Assembly: GCF_003544815.1 (NCBI RefSeq)
Contig: NZ_CP032100.1
Span: 868,001 to 932,000 of the forward strand
Length of the DNA stretch: 64,000 bases
Origin: Arcobacter suis CECT 7833
GTDB taxonomy: Bacteria > Campylobacterota > Campylobacteria > Campylobacterales > Arcobacteraceae
Direction: 5' to 3'
Part shown: piece after piece, positions 16,037 to 24,789 of the stretch
Layout: every line of letters starts with the position of its first letter
Numbering within the stretch: the stretch's first letter is position 1
Made by a program: the position numbers and the translations under genes
The notes under the pieces: generated by a model
What the model saw: only the letters and a program-made list of their open reading frames with translations
Told to the model about the DNA's origin: nothing
Databases searched by the model: none

Positions 16037-16224
16037 TGATTGAAATAATTGAATTTAAAACAGGGGAAAAAATAGAAGTGAATACACCAAAAGATTTAAA
16101 AGAGATATTGAAATACTGTAACCCATCTATGATGCGACATTATAAAGCACAGCTACCAATGTTAGATATAAAAGGCTTTGGTGAAGCAATAGAGATTAAA
16201 AGAATAGGTATAACCAATGAGTAA
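16033..16224 (+). CDS. Small phage replication-module protein
   Basis: The 63-residue product contains FKTGEKIEVNTPKDLKEILK. It overlaps dnaB by 4 bp and the following gene by 8 bp. Its size and place suggest a helicase or primase accessory, but nothing in the sequence proves it. Confidence 0.5.
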   Translation: MMIEIIEFKTGEKIEVNTPKDLKEILKYCNPSMMRHYKAQLPMLDIKGFGEAIEIKRIGITNE

Positions 16225-17071
16225 ATATTATGTAATGATGCCAACTGGATATGTTGAAAAGCTACAGCAAGATGGCAAAAGAGATAAGGCAAGAGCATTT
16301 TTAGAGTATTTTCTTGATATGCATAATGATAATATTAATTCATTTAGATTCTATCAACAATCATGGGGGTTAAGGTCTTCTAGTACACCAGTTGTTTGGA
16401 TAAAAGAATTCAAAGAAGAGATTAGTAAGTTCTTTACATTTTGGGAGCTTAAAAATAGTTCACACTATTCTGCTATCTCAAAAACAATCGAACAAAAATC
16501 GAACACTAAAGAAAATCAAATCGAACATCAAAAAGAAGATACAAGCCCGATAAATTCAGATAACTTAAAAGATGAATCGAACACTAAAGAAAATCAAATC
16601 GAACATCAATCGAACGAAGATACTAAGAACTCTAATATTAATAATATAAATGCAGATTCTAACGAATCAGCAGATCAAAATCCTTCTTCTAAAAAGAATA
16701 GTTATAGTGCAAACTTTGAGATACTTTGGAATAGATACGATAAAAAAACTTCTAATAAAAATAGAAGTCAGTCTATTTATTTAAAAAGATGGAAGAACAC
16801 TGATATTAAAATAATAATGGAAGCAATAGATAAATATAAAGCAGCTATTGATTTAACTTATCAAAAAGACTTTGATGGTTTTTTAAATGGTGTTATTGAT
16901 ACTTATGTTCCAAGAAGAGCTTGGGTAATTGATTCAAAACAAAATAGACATTTAGGTTGGTTCTATGACAATGAGAATAAATTTATTAGTGATAGTTTAG
17001 TTCCTTTAAAACTTGAAAGTTCTTATATTGCAGAATATATTGCAAATAAAAGATTTGGATATGTAGCATGA
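16217..17071 (+). CDS. Putative phage replication (origin-binding) protein
   Basis: The 284-residue protein has an N-terminal domain (residues 1-85), a low-complexity linker with SNTKENQIEHQ repeated twice (about 95-150), and a C-terminal domain (160-284) with FEILWNRYDKKTSNK and KYKAAIDLTY, typical of phage replisome organiser or loader proteins. The linker DNA contains six AATCGAAC iterons. By analogy with lambda O, the protein may bind iterons within its own gene. Family membership is inferred from layout only. Confidence 0.5.
   Translation: MSKYYVMMPTGYVEKLQQDGKRDKARAFLEYFLDMHNDNINSFRFYQQSWGLRSSSTPVVWIKEFKEEISKFFTFWELKNSSHYSAISKTIEQKSNTKENQIEHQKEDTSPINSDNLKDESNTKENQIEHQSNEDTKNSNINNINADSNESADQNPSSKKNSYSANFEILWNRYDKKTSNKNRSQSIYLKRWKNTDIKIIMEAIDKYKAAIDLTYQKDFDGFLNGVIDTYVPRRAWVIDSKQNRHLGWFYDNENKFISDSLVPLKLESSYIAEYIANKRFGYVA
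16486..16615. other. Iteron cluster, candidate phage origin
   Basis: AATCGAAC occurs at 16486, 16497, 16519, 16575, 16597 and 16608, all in the same orientation. A 35-bp block is repeated exactly at 16497-16531 and 16575-16609. The cluster lies in the linker-coding part of the gene next to dnaB, where lambdoid origins sit. Confidence 0.55.
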
Positions 17072-17439
17072 GTTCAATACCTAAAAGCTTATTTGATTAT
17101 GCAAAAGAGTCATCAAAGAAACATAACATTGATGTTGATGTAGTGAAAGATATATTATCAAATCTTCCATATATCAAAGTAGGTTATGAATTAGCTTTTA
17201 TTGTTGAAAAGAAGTTAGGACTTAGAAGTAGATATTTTAGTGAAGCATACTCAAAAGGTTATTCAATCAAAGCTGATATGTTTAAAGAACATGATCACTT
17301 GTATATAAAACTTGATGATGATATTAAAAAACTTTTAGAACAAAATTATATCTGTTGCAAGATAAACAAAGAAGAAGCTAATGAGTTTGAAGTAGTTATT
17401 TCACTAACTAAAAATACTTTATTAGGATTTTATAAATGA
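17068..17439 (+). CDS. Phage protein, unknown
   Basis: The 123-residue product overlaps both neighbours by 4 bp. It has a helical N-terminus and a beta-rich C-terminus with CCKINKEE. It lies between the replication module and HNH, where many phages carry recombination or late-control genes. No family recognised. Confidence 0.5.
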   Translation: MSSIPKSLFDYAKESSKKHNIDVDVVKDILSNLPYIKVGYELAFIVEKKLGLRSRYFSEAYSKGYSIKADMFKEHDHLYIKLDDDIKKLLEQNYICCKINKEEANEFEVVISLTKNTLLGFYK

Positions 17440-17777
17440 GTAAAAGAATATGTCCAATTCATGGATTATGGGATAAGACAGAACAACAACCTAGATGTCC
17501 TAAATGTAAAACTATTAGAGATAAAACTTATGATAAGAAAGAAAGAAATCAAGAATCAAATAAATTTTATCATAGTGTCGAATGGAAAAAAGTTAGAGAT
17601 ATAGTTTTAAATCGCAATCCATTCTGTGTTGAATGTGGTAAACCAGCTGATACAGTTGACCATAAAGTTGCTATAAAAAAAGGTGGAGCTAAACTAGATT
17701 TAGAAAATTTACAATCAATGTGTAAAAGTTGCCACAACATTAAAGAAAATGAAGAAGGTAATAGATGGAAAAAATAA
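17436..17777 (+). CDS. HNH endonuclease
   Basis: Two zinc pairs (CPIHG..CPKC at the N-terminus, then CVECG with CKSCHN) frame the HNH core with TVDHKVAIKKGGAKLDLENL. The 113-residue size and position directly before the terminase genes match the HNH proteins that assist terminase in cos-type HK97-like packaging. Confidence 0.85.
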   Translation: MSKRICPIHGLWDKTEQQPRCPKCKTIRDKTYDKKERNQESNKFYHSVEWKKVRDIVLNRNPFCVECGKPADTVDHKVAIKKGGAKLDLENLQSMCKSCHNIKENEEGNRWKK

Positions 17778-17873
17778 AAGGGAGGGTAGGTCATTTTTCT
17801 GTGAGTTGGTTCACTCCTACACCGACCCTTCAGTCAAATTTTTACAAAATCAAGTTTAGAGGGGTACCCTTAA
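17778..17873. other. Candidate cos/packaging region
   Basis: This 96-bp gap between HNH and the small terminase is less AT-rich than its surroundings. It has an imperfect inverted repeat, AGGGTAGGT (17783-17791) with ACCGACCCT (17821-17829), around a smaller dyad GTGA/TCAC (17801-17814). cos sites of HNH-containing HK97-like phages usually lie here. The exact nick cannot be read from the sequence. Confidence 0.35.
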
Positions 17874-18443
17874 GTGGAAAATCTTGAAAGTATAAAAAAT
17901 GCAGTAGAAAATACAAAGCGTTCATATCGTGCAATAGCTAAAGAATTTGGAACGAACCATACACAAATTGGAATTTTAATCAAATTGCACAATTGGAATG
18001 TTGAACATAGAATTTCCAAAAATTCCACTGTTTCCACTACTGAATATAAACCACACGTGGCAATATTAGGTAAAACAGCAGTTAGAAAAATTGAAGAAAT
18101 AAAAAAAGAATTAGGTAAACAATATTCACCAGTTGATGAACCATTAATTGTGATGTATGCAAAATCTTATGAAAGGTATATAGATCTAGAAAGTAAATTA
18201 GGGTTAGGTGTTGATAAGATTATTTCAACTAGTACAAAAACTGGTTCTGAATATATGTCACCACTTTTTACAGCAACACTTGCAATTCAAAAGAACCTAG
18301 TAACTATTGCAAATCAACTTGGATTATCTATTGCTTCAAGAAAAAAACTTGGATTAAACTTTAAAAAAGAAGAGGAAGGACAAACTTCACTTTATGATTT
18401 TGTACCTGAGTTTGCTTCTGATGAGGATTTAGATGAAATTTAA
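17874..18443 (+). CDS. terS: Terminase small subunit (P27-like)
   Basis: The 189-residue protein starts with GTG. It begins with an HTH (SYRAIAKEFGTNHTQIGILI) for packaging-site recognition, followed by the P27-type helical region (DEPLIVMYAKSYERYIDLE) and SPLFTATLAIQKNLVTIANQ. It overlaps the large subunit by 11 bp. Confidence 0.8.
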   Translation: MENLESIKNAVENTKRSYRAIAKEFGTNHTQIGILIKLHNWNVEHRISKNSTVSTTEYKPHVAILGKTAVRKIEEIKKELGKQYSPVDEPLIVMYAKSYERYIDLESKLGLGVDKIISTSTKTGSEYMSPLFTATLAIQKNLVTIANQLGLSIASRKKLGLNFKKEEEGQTSLYDFVPEFASDEDLDEI

Positions 18444-20082
18444 CAATCAAGAAGTTCATGCTTATTATGAAAAAACTTTTGAAAGACATCATAGAGATTT
18501 AGCAGCTGTTGAATCAGGAGCTAAATCTAATCTAAGATTTAATAAAAAGCTTGGAATAGCATATATTAAAATTATCGAGAATATGAAACACTATAAAGGT
18601 GAATTAGCAGGGCAAAATATAAAACTTGAAGCTTGGCAAAAGAAATCAATATGTATTGCTTTTGGATGGGAAAAAAAGAATTCAAGAGGTAAATGGGTAA
18701 GAAGATTTAATACAGTATTTTTCTTTATTCCTAGAAAGAATGGTAAAACTTTATTAGCTTCAGCAATAACAATAGCAGATTCAATTATTAGATATGAAAT
18801 GGGTGGTGAAGTTGTTATATTTGCTACAAAGAATAAACAAGCAAAATTAGCTTGGACTGGTGTTGAGCATATGGTAAAAGCTCATAAAGAGTTAAAAGAT
18901 GATAGTAAAATTACCTATGGGGTAATTACTATGCAAAAAACAGATACAAAGTTTTCAACTCTTGGTAGAGATTCTGATACTGAAGATGGTTCTAATCCAA
19001 CAATAGGAGTTGCAGATGAATTACACGCTCATCCTGATAACTCTTTGTGGGAAGTAGTAGAATCAGGTCAAGGTTCAAGAATTCAACCCTTGATGTTTGG
19101 AATAACAACAGCTGGTTCAAATGTATTTAGCCCTGGTTATAATATGTATGAATATGCAAAAAATATTTTAGAAGAAAGAATTGAAGATGATAGTTTTTTT
19201 GCTTTTATTGCAGAACCTGATAAAGATGATGATCCATTTGAAGAATTAACTTGGGCAAAAGCAAATCCAAATTATGGAGTTTCAGTTTCTAAAGATTATA
19301 TGGAAAGACAAGCAAAACAAGCCTATGAAAGACCAGAATTAAAAAACAATTTTTTAATTAAAAATTTAAATATTTGGACAAATAGTGCTGAATCATTTAT
19401 CCCTTATGAAAAATGGAAGGCATGTGCTGGTGAGATGATAGATTTTACCATTCCTGGGGCTATTCCTATATTAGTACAAGGATTTGACCTTTCAATAGCA
19501 GATGATTTTTCAGCAAAAGCAAATATTTATAAATATCAAAATAAATATTATGTAAAAATGAAGCATTATATACCTAAAGAAAATCTATTTGAGAGAGAAA
19601 AAACACTAAAAGTACCTTTAGTTAGTTGGGTAAATGAGGGATGGATTACAGCAACACCAGGAAGTACAATAGATTATGATTTTATATATGAAGATATGAA
19701 AATTCATCTTGATAGTTGTAAAGCTGTTACATATGACCCATGGAAAGCAAAACATTTAGTTAAAAGGCTAGAAGATAATGGATATGAAGATAATATTCCA
19801 ATAAGACAAGGTTTTGGCTCTATTTCTTCACCTACAAAATTCTTTTTAGATTTAGTAAAAGAGGGCAATTTAGTGCATGAAAATGACCCAGTTTTAAACT
19901 GGATGGTATCAAATTTAACGATTATCTCAGATGCAACGGGAAATATTAAGCCTGATAAAACAAATCCAAACAAAAAAATAGATGGAGCAGCTGCAATAAT
20001 TAACGCACTTTCATATTTTGAAGCAACACAAGATGAAAAAACTGTAAATGTGTATGAAGAGAGAGGATTAAGAGATTTGTAG
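18433..20082 (+). CDS. terL: Terminase large subunit
   Basis: This is the DNA-packaging motor and nuclease. Walker A is PRKNGKT (100-106), Walker B is VADELH (193-198), and the RNase H-like nuclease begins near VQGFDLSIADDF with further acidic residues (VTYDPWKAKHL, DGAAAIINALSY). The 549-residue length is normal for the HK97-like group. It is followed by a parS-like palindrome and a small cassette on the opposite strand before the portal gene. Confidence 0.93.
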   Translation: MKFNNQEVHAYYEKTFERHHRDLAAVESGAKSNLRFNKKLGIAYIKIIENMKHYKGELAGQNIKLEAWQKKSICIAFGWEKKNSRGKWVRRFNTVFFFIPRKNGKTLLASAITIADSIIRYEMGGEVVIFATKNKQAKLAWTGVEHMVKAHKELKDDSKITYGVITMQKTDTKFSTLGRDSDTEDGSNPTIGVADELHAHPDNSLWEVVESGQGSRIQPLMFGITTAGSNVFSPGYNMYEYAKNILEERIEDDSFFAFIAEPDKDDDPFEELTWAKANPNYGVSVSKDYMERQAKQAYERPELKNNFLIKNLNIWTNSAESFIPYEKWKACAGEMIDFTIPGAIPILVQGFDLSIADDFSAKANIYKYQNKYYVKMKHYIPKENLFEREKTLKVPLVSWVNEGWITATPGSTIDYDFIYEDMKIHLDSCKAVTYDPWKAKHLVKRLEDNGYEDNIPIRQGFGSISSPTKFFLDLVKEGNLVHENDPVLNWMVSNLTIISDATGNIKPDKTNPNKKIDGAAAIINALSYFEATQDEKTVNVYEERGLRDL

Positions 20083-20085
20083 AAT

Positions 20086-20099
20086 TTTCCCGTGGGAAA
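20086..20099. other. parS-like palindrome TTTCCCGTGGGAAA
   Basis: This is the best of four copies: the arms extend to AATTTTCCC/GGGAAAATT (20083-20102) around GT. It lies 4 bp after the terL stop. It overlaps the 3' end of a minus-strand microgene but stands clear of the late-gene coding sequence. Confidence 0.65.
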
Positions 20100-20100
20100 A

Positions 20101-20184
20101 TTATGTATTGGGTTGGTGACATGTAGCACCAACGCCAGCGATTAAAGATACAGTTAGTAAAGTAGTTAATAATGTAGTTTTCAT
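20101..20184 (-). CDS. 27-residue secreted or lipid-anchored microprotein
   Basis: The product MKTTLLTTLLTVSLIAGVGA continues with TCHQPNT. It reads as a signal peptide or weak lipoprotein signal with a very short tail. The ribosome site is unusually good (AAGGAGGT, 6 nt before ATG) and lies in the last codons of the upstream gene (TAATG overlap). This strongly suggests translation. An entericidin- or lysis-peptide-like role is possible but not shown. Confidence 0.55.
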   Translation of the reverse strand: MKTTLLTTLLTVSLIAGVGATCHQPNT

Positions 20185-20417
20185 TATTTACCTCCTTTTT
20201 TTGTTGTATTTTTTGGAATTTTTTGGCTTCCTTCTTTTTTGCTTGAAGATTTTATTTGCAACTTAATATCTAAATCAAAAATAAAACTATTTACCGAATT
20301 TTCATTAGGTTTATAGTGTTTGCTTTTAATTTTACTAGGCTTATTACTAACCTTAGTTTTTTTCTCAATTTTGTTGTTTTGTTTTCCTCTACCAAAAGTA
20401 TCACTACCCCAATACAT
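20184..20417 (-). CDS. Lysine-rich small protein, minus-strand cassette
   Basis: The 77-residue product is very basic (about a quarter Lys) with a short hydrophobic middle (NSFIFDLDIKLQI). It runs against the late operon and is coupled to the microprotein downstream. Its start region and the sequence just beyond the microprotein stop are imperfect inverted copies (ATGTATTGGG core), so the two-gene block looks like an inserted cassette. Function unknown. Confidence 0.45.
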   Translation of the reverse strand: MYWGSDTFGRGKQNNKIEKKTKVSNKPSKIKSKHYKPNENSVNSFIFDLDIKLQIKSSSKKEGSQKIPKNTTKKGGK

Positions 20418-20498
20418 AATAAAGTATTATATTGATATTTTTATTAATTAATTTATTAATTTTTACAAATTTCCAAATTCTTTTCCAAATCTTTCCAA

Positions 20499-20516
20499 CG
20501 CCAACATATGTTGGCG
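20499..20516. terminator. 18-bp perfect palindrome
   Basis: CGCCAACATATGTTGGCG is fully self-complementary and the most G+C-rich patch of this gap. It lies between the minus-strand cassette and the late operon. It may be a terminator for read-through from terL or a protein-binding site; no clear T-run follows. Confidence 0.4.
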
Positions 20517-20537
20517 GCAATTTTATAAACTTCTCTC

Positions 20538-20732
20538 ATGGAAAAATTAAAAACCCTTATAATCATATTATCATTTCTATTGTTCCTATCAACAATTATT
20601 TCAATTGGAGTATTTTGTCTTTTTGATTTTAGATACTTTCAAATATCTTTAGGTTCAACATATCTAATTAGTACATTTTTTATTCTTTCTCAATTTATTT
20701 TAATTTTATTAACTAAAGATACTCAAGAATGA
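20538..20732 (+). CDS. Small two-helix membrane protein
   Basis: The 64-residue product has two hydrophobic segments (residues 6-28 and 38-57) and ends with KDTQE. Its stop overlaps the portal start (ATGA). Small membrane proteins before the portal gene are common in HK97-like phages; function unknown. Confidence 0.5.
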   Translation: MEKLKTLIIILSFLLFLSTIISIGVFCLFDFRYFQISLGSTYLISTFFILSQFILILLTKDTQE

Positions 20733-21958
20733 AAAATTTACTATCTCCATTTATGTCTGCTGATACTACTGAAGTATTTCATAGTGATAGTACTAGATAT
20801 TTAGATTTGTTTTCTTCAAGAGGTAGTGTATCGGTTGGAACTGCTCAAAAAATAGCAGATGTATTCGCTTGTATAAATCTAAAAGCAAATGCAATGGCAA
20901 TAATGCCTTTAAAGCTTTATATAGTTACTGATAATGGAAAAAAAGAGCATAAAGAACATACTTTATATAGACTTTTAAGAAAAGAACCAAATCCAATATT
21001 AACAGCTTTTGAGTGGAAAAAAATGATTTCTCAAGATTTAGACTTAAGGGGAAATCATTATGCTCAAATAGTTAAAAATGGGTTAGGGGAAATAGTGGCA
21101 CTTTATCCACTAAAAGCTGATTTAATGACTGTAACTCATGTTCTTAAAGGCAATAACAAAGAAAAAATCTATGACTATAATGGTATTTCAATATCTAGCG
21201 ATAGAATTCTTCATATTATAGATATTCCTGATAATGAAGGATTAGTAGGTATTTCAAGAATTGCATATGCAAGACAAACATTAGAATTTGCAAATAATAC
21301 TGCAACTCATGGAAATAAATTATTCAAAAATCAAGCAACACCAAGTGGTGCATTTACACATCCTACCGTATTGTCACCTGATGCTTTTACTAGATTAAAA
21401 GAGAGTTTAGCAGATAAATATTCAGGTTTAGAAAATAGTGGTAAACCTATATTACTTGAAGATGGTTTGACTTTCACACCAATTACAATTAATAATAGTG
21501 ATGCTCAATGGCTCGAATCAAGAAAACTTAATCGTGAAAATATTGGTGCAATATTTGGTGTTCCTACTTCAATGCTAAATGATTCAACAGCAACAGCTTA
21601 TGGAAATTTAGAGCAAAAATATTTAGAGTTTCAAACTGGTACTGTTTTACCAGTTTCTATTGCAATTGAAGAAAAAGCAGAACAAAAACTTTTAACTAAC
21701 AAAGAAAAACAAAATCTAATTATTAAATTCCAATTTAACGCATTATTAAGAGCTGATGTAAAAACAAAAGCTGAATACTACAAAAACATGTGGGGAATTG
21801 GTTCTATGAATCCAAATGAAATAAGAAGTAATGAAGATATGAACTCTTATGAAGGTGGAGATAACTACTTTATGCAGTTATCTTATGCACCTGTAAGCAG
21901 AATAATAAGCGGTGAAGCTACAAAAGATTTAAAAAATTTCACGGGGGAAAATAAATAA
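20729..21958 (+). CDS. Portal protein, HK97 family
   Basis: The 409-residue product has family features: an early VFACINLKANAMAIMPLKLY segment, RLLRKEPNP, DLDLRGNHYAQI, a VGISRIAYARQTLEFANN helix and RENIGAIFGVPTSMLND. It forms the dodecameric ring through which DNA enters the head. It overlaps the protease gene by 1 bp. Confidence 0.9.
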   Translation: MKNLLSPFMSADTTEVFHSDSTRYLDLFSSRGSVSVGTAQKIADVFACINLKANAMAIMPLKLYIVTDNGKKEHKEHTLYRLLRKEPNPILTAFEWKKMISQDLDLRGNHYAQIVKNGLGEIVALYPLKADLMTVTHVLKGNNKEKIYDYNGISISSDRILHIIDIPDNEGLVGISRIAYARQTLEFANNTATHGNKLFKNQATPSGAFTHPTVLSPDAFTRLKESLADKYSGLENSGKPILLEDGLTFTPITINNSDAQWLESRKLNRENIGAIFGVPTSMLNDSTATAYGNLEQKYLEFQTGTVLPVSIAIEEKAEQKLLTNKEKQNLIIKFQFNALLRADVKTKAEYYKNMWGIGSMNPNEIRSNEDMNSYEGGDNYFMQLSYAPVSRIISGEATKDLKNFTGENK

Positions 21959-22689
21959 TGAATGAATTTTTGATTGATGGAGAAATAGGCTCTTGGGGTA
22001 TGAGTGCATCAACTGTGAGAGAATATTTAAGTTCTATAACTGGTGATGTAAAAGTAACATTAGAGAGTCCAGGTGGTAGCGTTTTCGAAGGTATCTCAAT
22101 ACACAATGCATTTAAAGAATATGACAAAGGGACTGTAACTATGGTTATGGGTTCTTTAGTAGCTTCAATAACTACATATATTGCAATGGCTGGTGATAAG
22201 ATTGTTGCTCATGATAACTCAACATTCATGATTCATAATGCTTGGACCTTTACTTATGGCGATGAAAATGAATTAAGAAAAGTAGCAGATGTTTTAGCTG
22301 GACTTTCTTCATTGATAGCTAAAAAATACATTTCAAAAACTGGGAAATCAAAAGAAATTATAAAACAAGCAATGGATCAAGAATCTTACTACTTTGGTAA
22401 TGAAATTTTAGATTTTGGTTTTTGTGATGAAATTATTTCAACTGAAAATCAAAACACTAAAGATGAATCATTGGCATTAGCAAGAGAGAGTTTTAAAGCT
22501 TGTTGTAAAACAGCAAGTGAGAAATTCTCAAATGATGAGTTCGTGCAAGCTGTTGCAAAACTCACTAAAGATGGTGTTTTAGATGTTGTTCCTAATGTAG
22601 ATGATGAAGAAAAAGAGGTGGCATTAAATAGTGCTAAACAAGATGAAAGAAAAAGAGAAATCGAAATCTTAGAAAGAAAGGTATTTTAA
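21958..22689 (+). CDS. ClpP-like prohead protease
   Basis: SPGGSVFEGISIHNAF, then GSLVASITTYIAMAGDKI (catalytic Ser) and STFMIHNAW (catalytic His) identify an S14 family head-maturation protease. At 243 residues the C-terminal 60 (ERKREIEILERK) are coiled and may serve as a scaffold part. Position between portal and capsid is canonical. Confidence 0.88.
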   Translation: MNEFLIDGEIGSWGMSASTVREYLSSITGDVKVTLESPGGSVFEGISIHNAFKEYDKGTVTMVMGSLVASITTYIAMAGDKIVAHDNSTFMIHNAWTFTYGDENELRKVADVLAGLSSLIAKKYISKTGKSKEIIKQAMDQESYYFGNEILDFGFCDEIISTENQNTKDESLALARESFKACCKTASEKFSNDEFVQAVAKLTKDGVLDVVPNVDDEEKEVALNSAKQDERKREIEILERKVF

Positions 22690-22691
22690 AT

Positions 22692-23813
22692 ATGAAAACA
22701 AAAGAAGAATTAATTCAAGCTAGAAAAGATGCTTTAGACAAAATGATTGCAATTTCAACTGGTGAAAATTTTGCACAAGCGAATTATGATGCTGCTAAAA
22801 AAGAGGTTGATAGTTTAACTGCTCAAATTGAAACATTAGATATTCAAGCAAAATTAAGAAATCAAGTTGATGATGTTTTACCAAGTGCAAGTATAGATAA
22901 AGATAAAGAATTTGAAAGAAATGCTTTTTGGAATATGGCAAAAGGGAAAAATCTTTCAATAGATGAGATGAAAGCATTATCAACAACAGAAGGTGCAAAA
23001 GGTGGATACTTAGTTCCAGAAACATTTGCAACAACAATTATTTTAAAAAGTGCAGAAAAATCATACATAAGAAACATTGCAAATGTTTCAACATCTAGTC
23101 ATACAGAAAATATACCAGTTGAAGGTGACGATGGTGAAAATGGGTGGATTGATGAAGAAGGTGTTTACCCTGAATCTGATCCAACGCTTGGACAAATTCA
23201 ATTAGCAGCATGGAAAACAGGAAGAATTGTTAAAGTTACAGATGAAGCACTGGATGATACAGTACCAGCAATTGAAAATTATATTGCAATGAAATTTGTA
23301 AAATCTACTGTTAAATCAGAAGAAAAAGCTTTTGTAGATGGTGATGGAGTAAAAAAACCAACAGGATTTTTATTAACAGCTCAAATTGGTAAAGTAGCAG
23401 CTTCTTCTGTTGCAATTACATCAGATGATTTATTGGATTTAATGGGTTCATTAGATCCAGATTATGAACAAAATGCAGTTTTAATGATGAATAAAAATAC
23501 TAAAAATTTATTACGAAAACTAAAAGATTCTACTGGTCAATATCTTTGGGTTCCAGGATTTAATGGAGATCCGGATACTTTTGATAAAAAAACTATTGTA
23601 ATTAATAAATTTATGCCAGATGTTGCAACTGGTAAAAAACCTATTGCTTATGGTGATTTTTCATATTACTACATTAAAGATAGAAAAGTTATGACTCTAA
23701 AAAGACTTGACGAGTTATATTCAACAACTGGTCATGTGGGATTTAGAATTGATAAAAGAGTAGATGGGAAATTAGCTCTACCTGAAGCAATTAAAACGCT
23801 AAGAATGGCATAA
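22692..23813 (+). CDS. Major capsid protein, HK97 fold
   Basis: The 373-residue product has an N-terminal helical delta domain (1-90), then the HK97 pattern GGYLVPETFATTIILKSAEK, INIPVEG-like SHTENIPVEG, and a C-terminal FRIDKRVDGKLALPEAIKTL. The delta domain is probably removed by the protease before it. Confidence 0.9.
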   Translation: MKTKEELIQARKDALDKMIAISTGENFAQANYDAAKKEVDSLTAQIETLDIQAKLRNQVDDVLPSASIDKDKEFERNAFWNMAKGKNLSIDEMKALSTTEGAKGGYLVPETFATTIILKSAEKSYIRNIANVSTSSHTENIPVEGDDGENGWIDEEGVYPESDPTLGQIQLAAWKTGRIVKVTDEALDDTVPAIENYIAMKFVKSTVKSEEKAFVDGDGVKKPTGFLLTAQIGKVAASSVAITSDDLLDLMGSLDPDYEQNAVLMMNKNTKNLLRKLKDSTGQYLWVPGFNGDPDTFDKKTIVINKFMPDVATGKKPIAYGDFSYYYIKDRKVMTLKRLDELYSTTGHVGFRIDKRVDGKLALPEAIKTLRMA

Positions 23814-23824
23814 GGGGCAAAATA

Positions 23825-24226
23825 ATGAGAGTGAAGTTTTTAACTTCTCTCGTCGGTCCAAATATTAATTATCAGACTGGCGTGACTGAAGATATTATAA
23901 ATAATGAAGGGTGTAGTTTAATTAAAAATGGTGTTGCTGAACCAGCTGATAAAAAAGCAAAAGAAATTTATGCACTTTTTTTAGATGATGAAAAATCAAA
24001 ACAAGAACAAAAAGAAGAAGAAGAGAGACAAGCTGCAGCAATCTTAGAAAAAGACTTTTTAGAAAATAAAAGAGCAAATTTACAATCTGAAGTAGATGCA
24101 ATCACGCATATTTTAGATGATGCTGTTGTTTATTATAAATCTTATGTTGATTTATTAGATGATTTAAATAAACAAGAACCTGAAAAAAAAGAAGATGAAC
24201 AAAACCAAGGTGATGAAGAAAAATGA
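23825..24226 (+). CDS. Head-region protein, unknown
   Basis: The 133-residue product has a short globular N-terminus (MRVKFLTSLVGPNINYQTG), then a highly charged coiled region ending DEQNQGDEEK. Small proteins of this sort between capsid and connector occur in many siphophages. No clear family. Confidence 0.5.
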   Translation: MRVKFLTSLVGPNINYQTGVTEDIINNEGCSLIKNGVAEPADKKAKEIYALFLDDEKSKQEQKEEEERQAAAILEKDFLENKRANLQSEVDAITHILDDAVVYYKSYVDLLDDLNKQEPEKKEDEQNQGDEEK

Positions 24227-24789
24227 TAGTTCAAAAAGTAGTTCCAACACAAACGGATATTGATAATATTTTATCTTTAGCAGTTGCAAAAAAATTTATA
24301 AAAGTTATTGATATAGAAGATGATACGGATATTCAAGATTTTATAAATTCTGCAATAACTGAAGCTCAAGATATTACAAATAGACAGTTTGCAAGTGCTA
24401 CTTATGAAATGTATTTATCAAATTTCCCTGGGGAAAATTTTAAATTTCAAAAAAATCCAGTTCAAGAGATAGTATCAATTGAATATATGGATATTAATGG
24501 AGTGTATCAAACAATAGATTCAACATCATATTATTTATTTAATGAGTATGAAGTTGGAAAAATTGTATTTAATACTACTCCAAATGTACAAATAAAAAAT
24601 CATAAACAAGCTGTGAGAATTACTTTTAAAAGTGGTTATACAACTAATTTTCCAGCGGATTTAAGACAATGGTTAAAAGTGAGAGTTTCTACTTTATATG
24701 AATTTAGAGAAGAACTAACAGCAGGTGTTTCAATTGCAAAAAATAATCATGTTGATTCAATTTTACAAAGATATAGGATAAGAAGTTAA
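24223..24789 (+). CDS. Head-tail connector (gp6/phiE125 gp8-like)
   Basis: The 188-residue product has the family outline: DIQDFINSAITEAQDITNRQ, a QEIVSIEYMDINGVYQ strand pair, an FKSGYTTNFPADLRQWLKVRV block and a closing YEFREELTAG helix. It forms the ring under the portal. A parS-like palindrome lies inside the gene at 24423-24436. Confidence 0.75.
   Translation: MIVQKVVPTQTDIDNILSLAVAKKFIKVIDIEDDTDIQDFINSAITEAQDITNRQFASATYEMYLSNFPGENFKFQKNPVQEIVSIEYMDINGVYQTIDSTSYYLFNEYEVGKIVFNTTPNVQIKNHKQAVRITFKSGYTTNFPADLRQWLKVRVSTLYEFREELTAGVSIAKNNHVDSILQRYRIRS
24423..24436. other. parS-like palindrome TTTCCCTGGGGAAA (intragenic)
   Basis: This copy of TTTCCC-NN-GGGAAA lies in the connector gene, where it encodes FPGE. 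Both arms are intact despite the coding constraint. Confidence 0.5.

Noticed and set aside
20432-20626. Plus-strand frame starting MIFLLINLLIF before the portal gene
   Set aside because: It overlaps in another frame the better-placed membrane protein at 20538-20732, which is coupled to the portal gene, and it spans the palindrome at 20499-20516.
22795-23077. Minus-strand frames inside the capsid gene
   Set aside because: Shadows of a strongly coding plus-strand gene; Leu/His-rich translations typical of antisense frames in AT-rich DNA.
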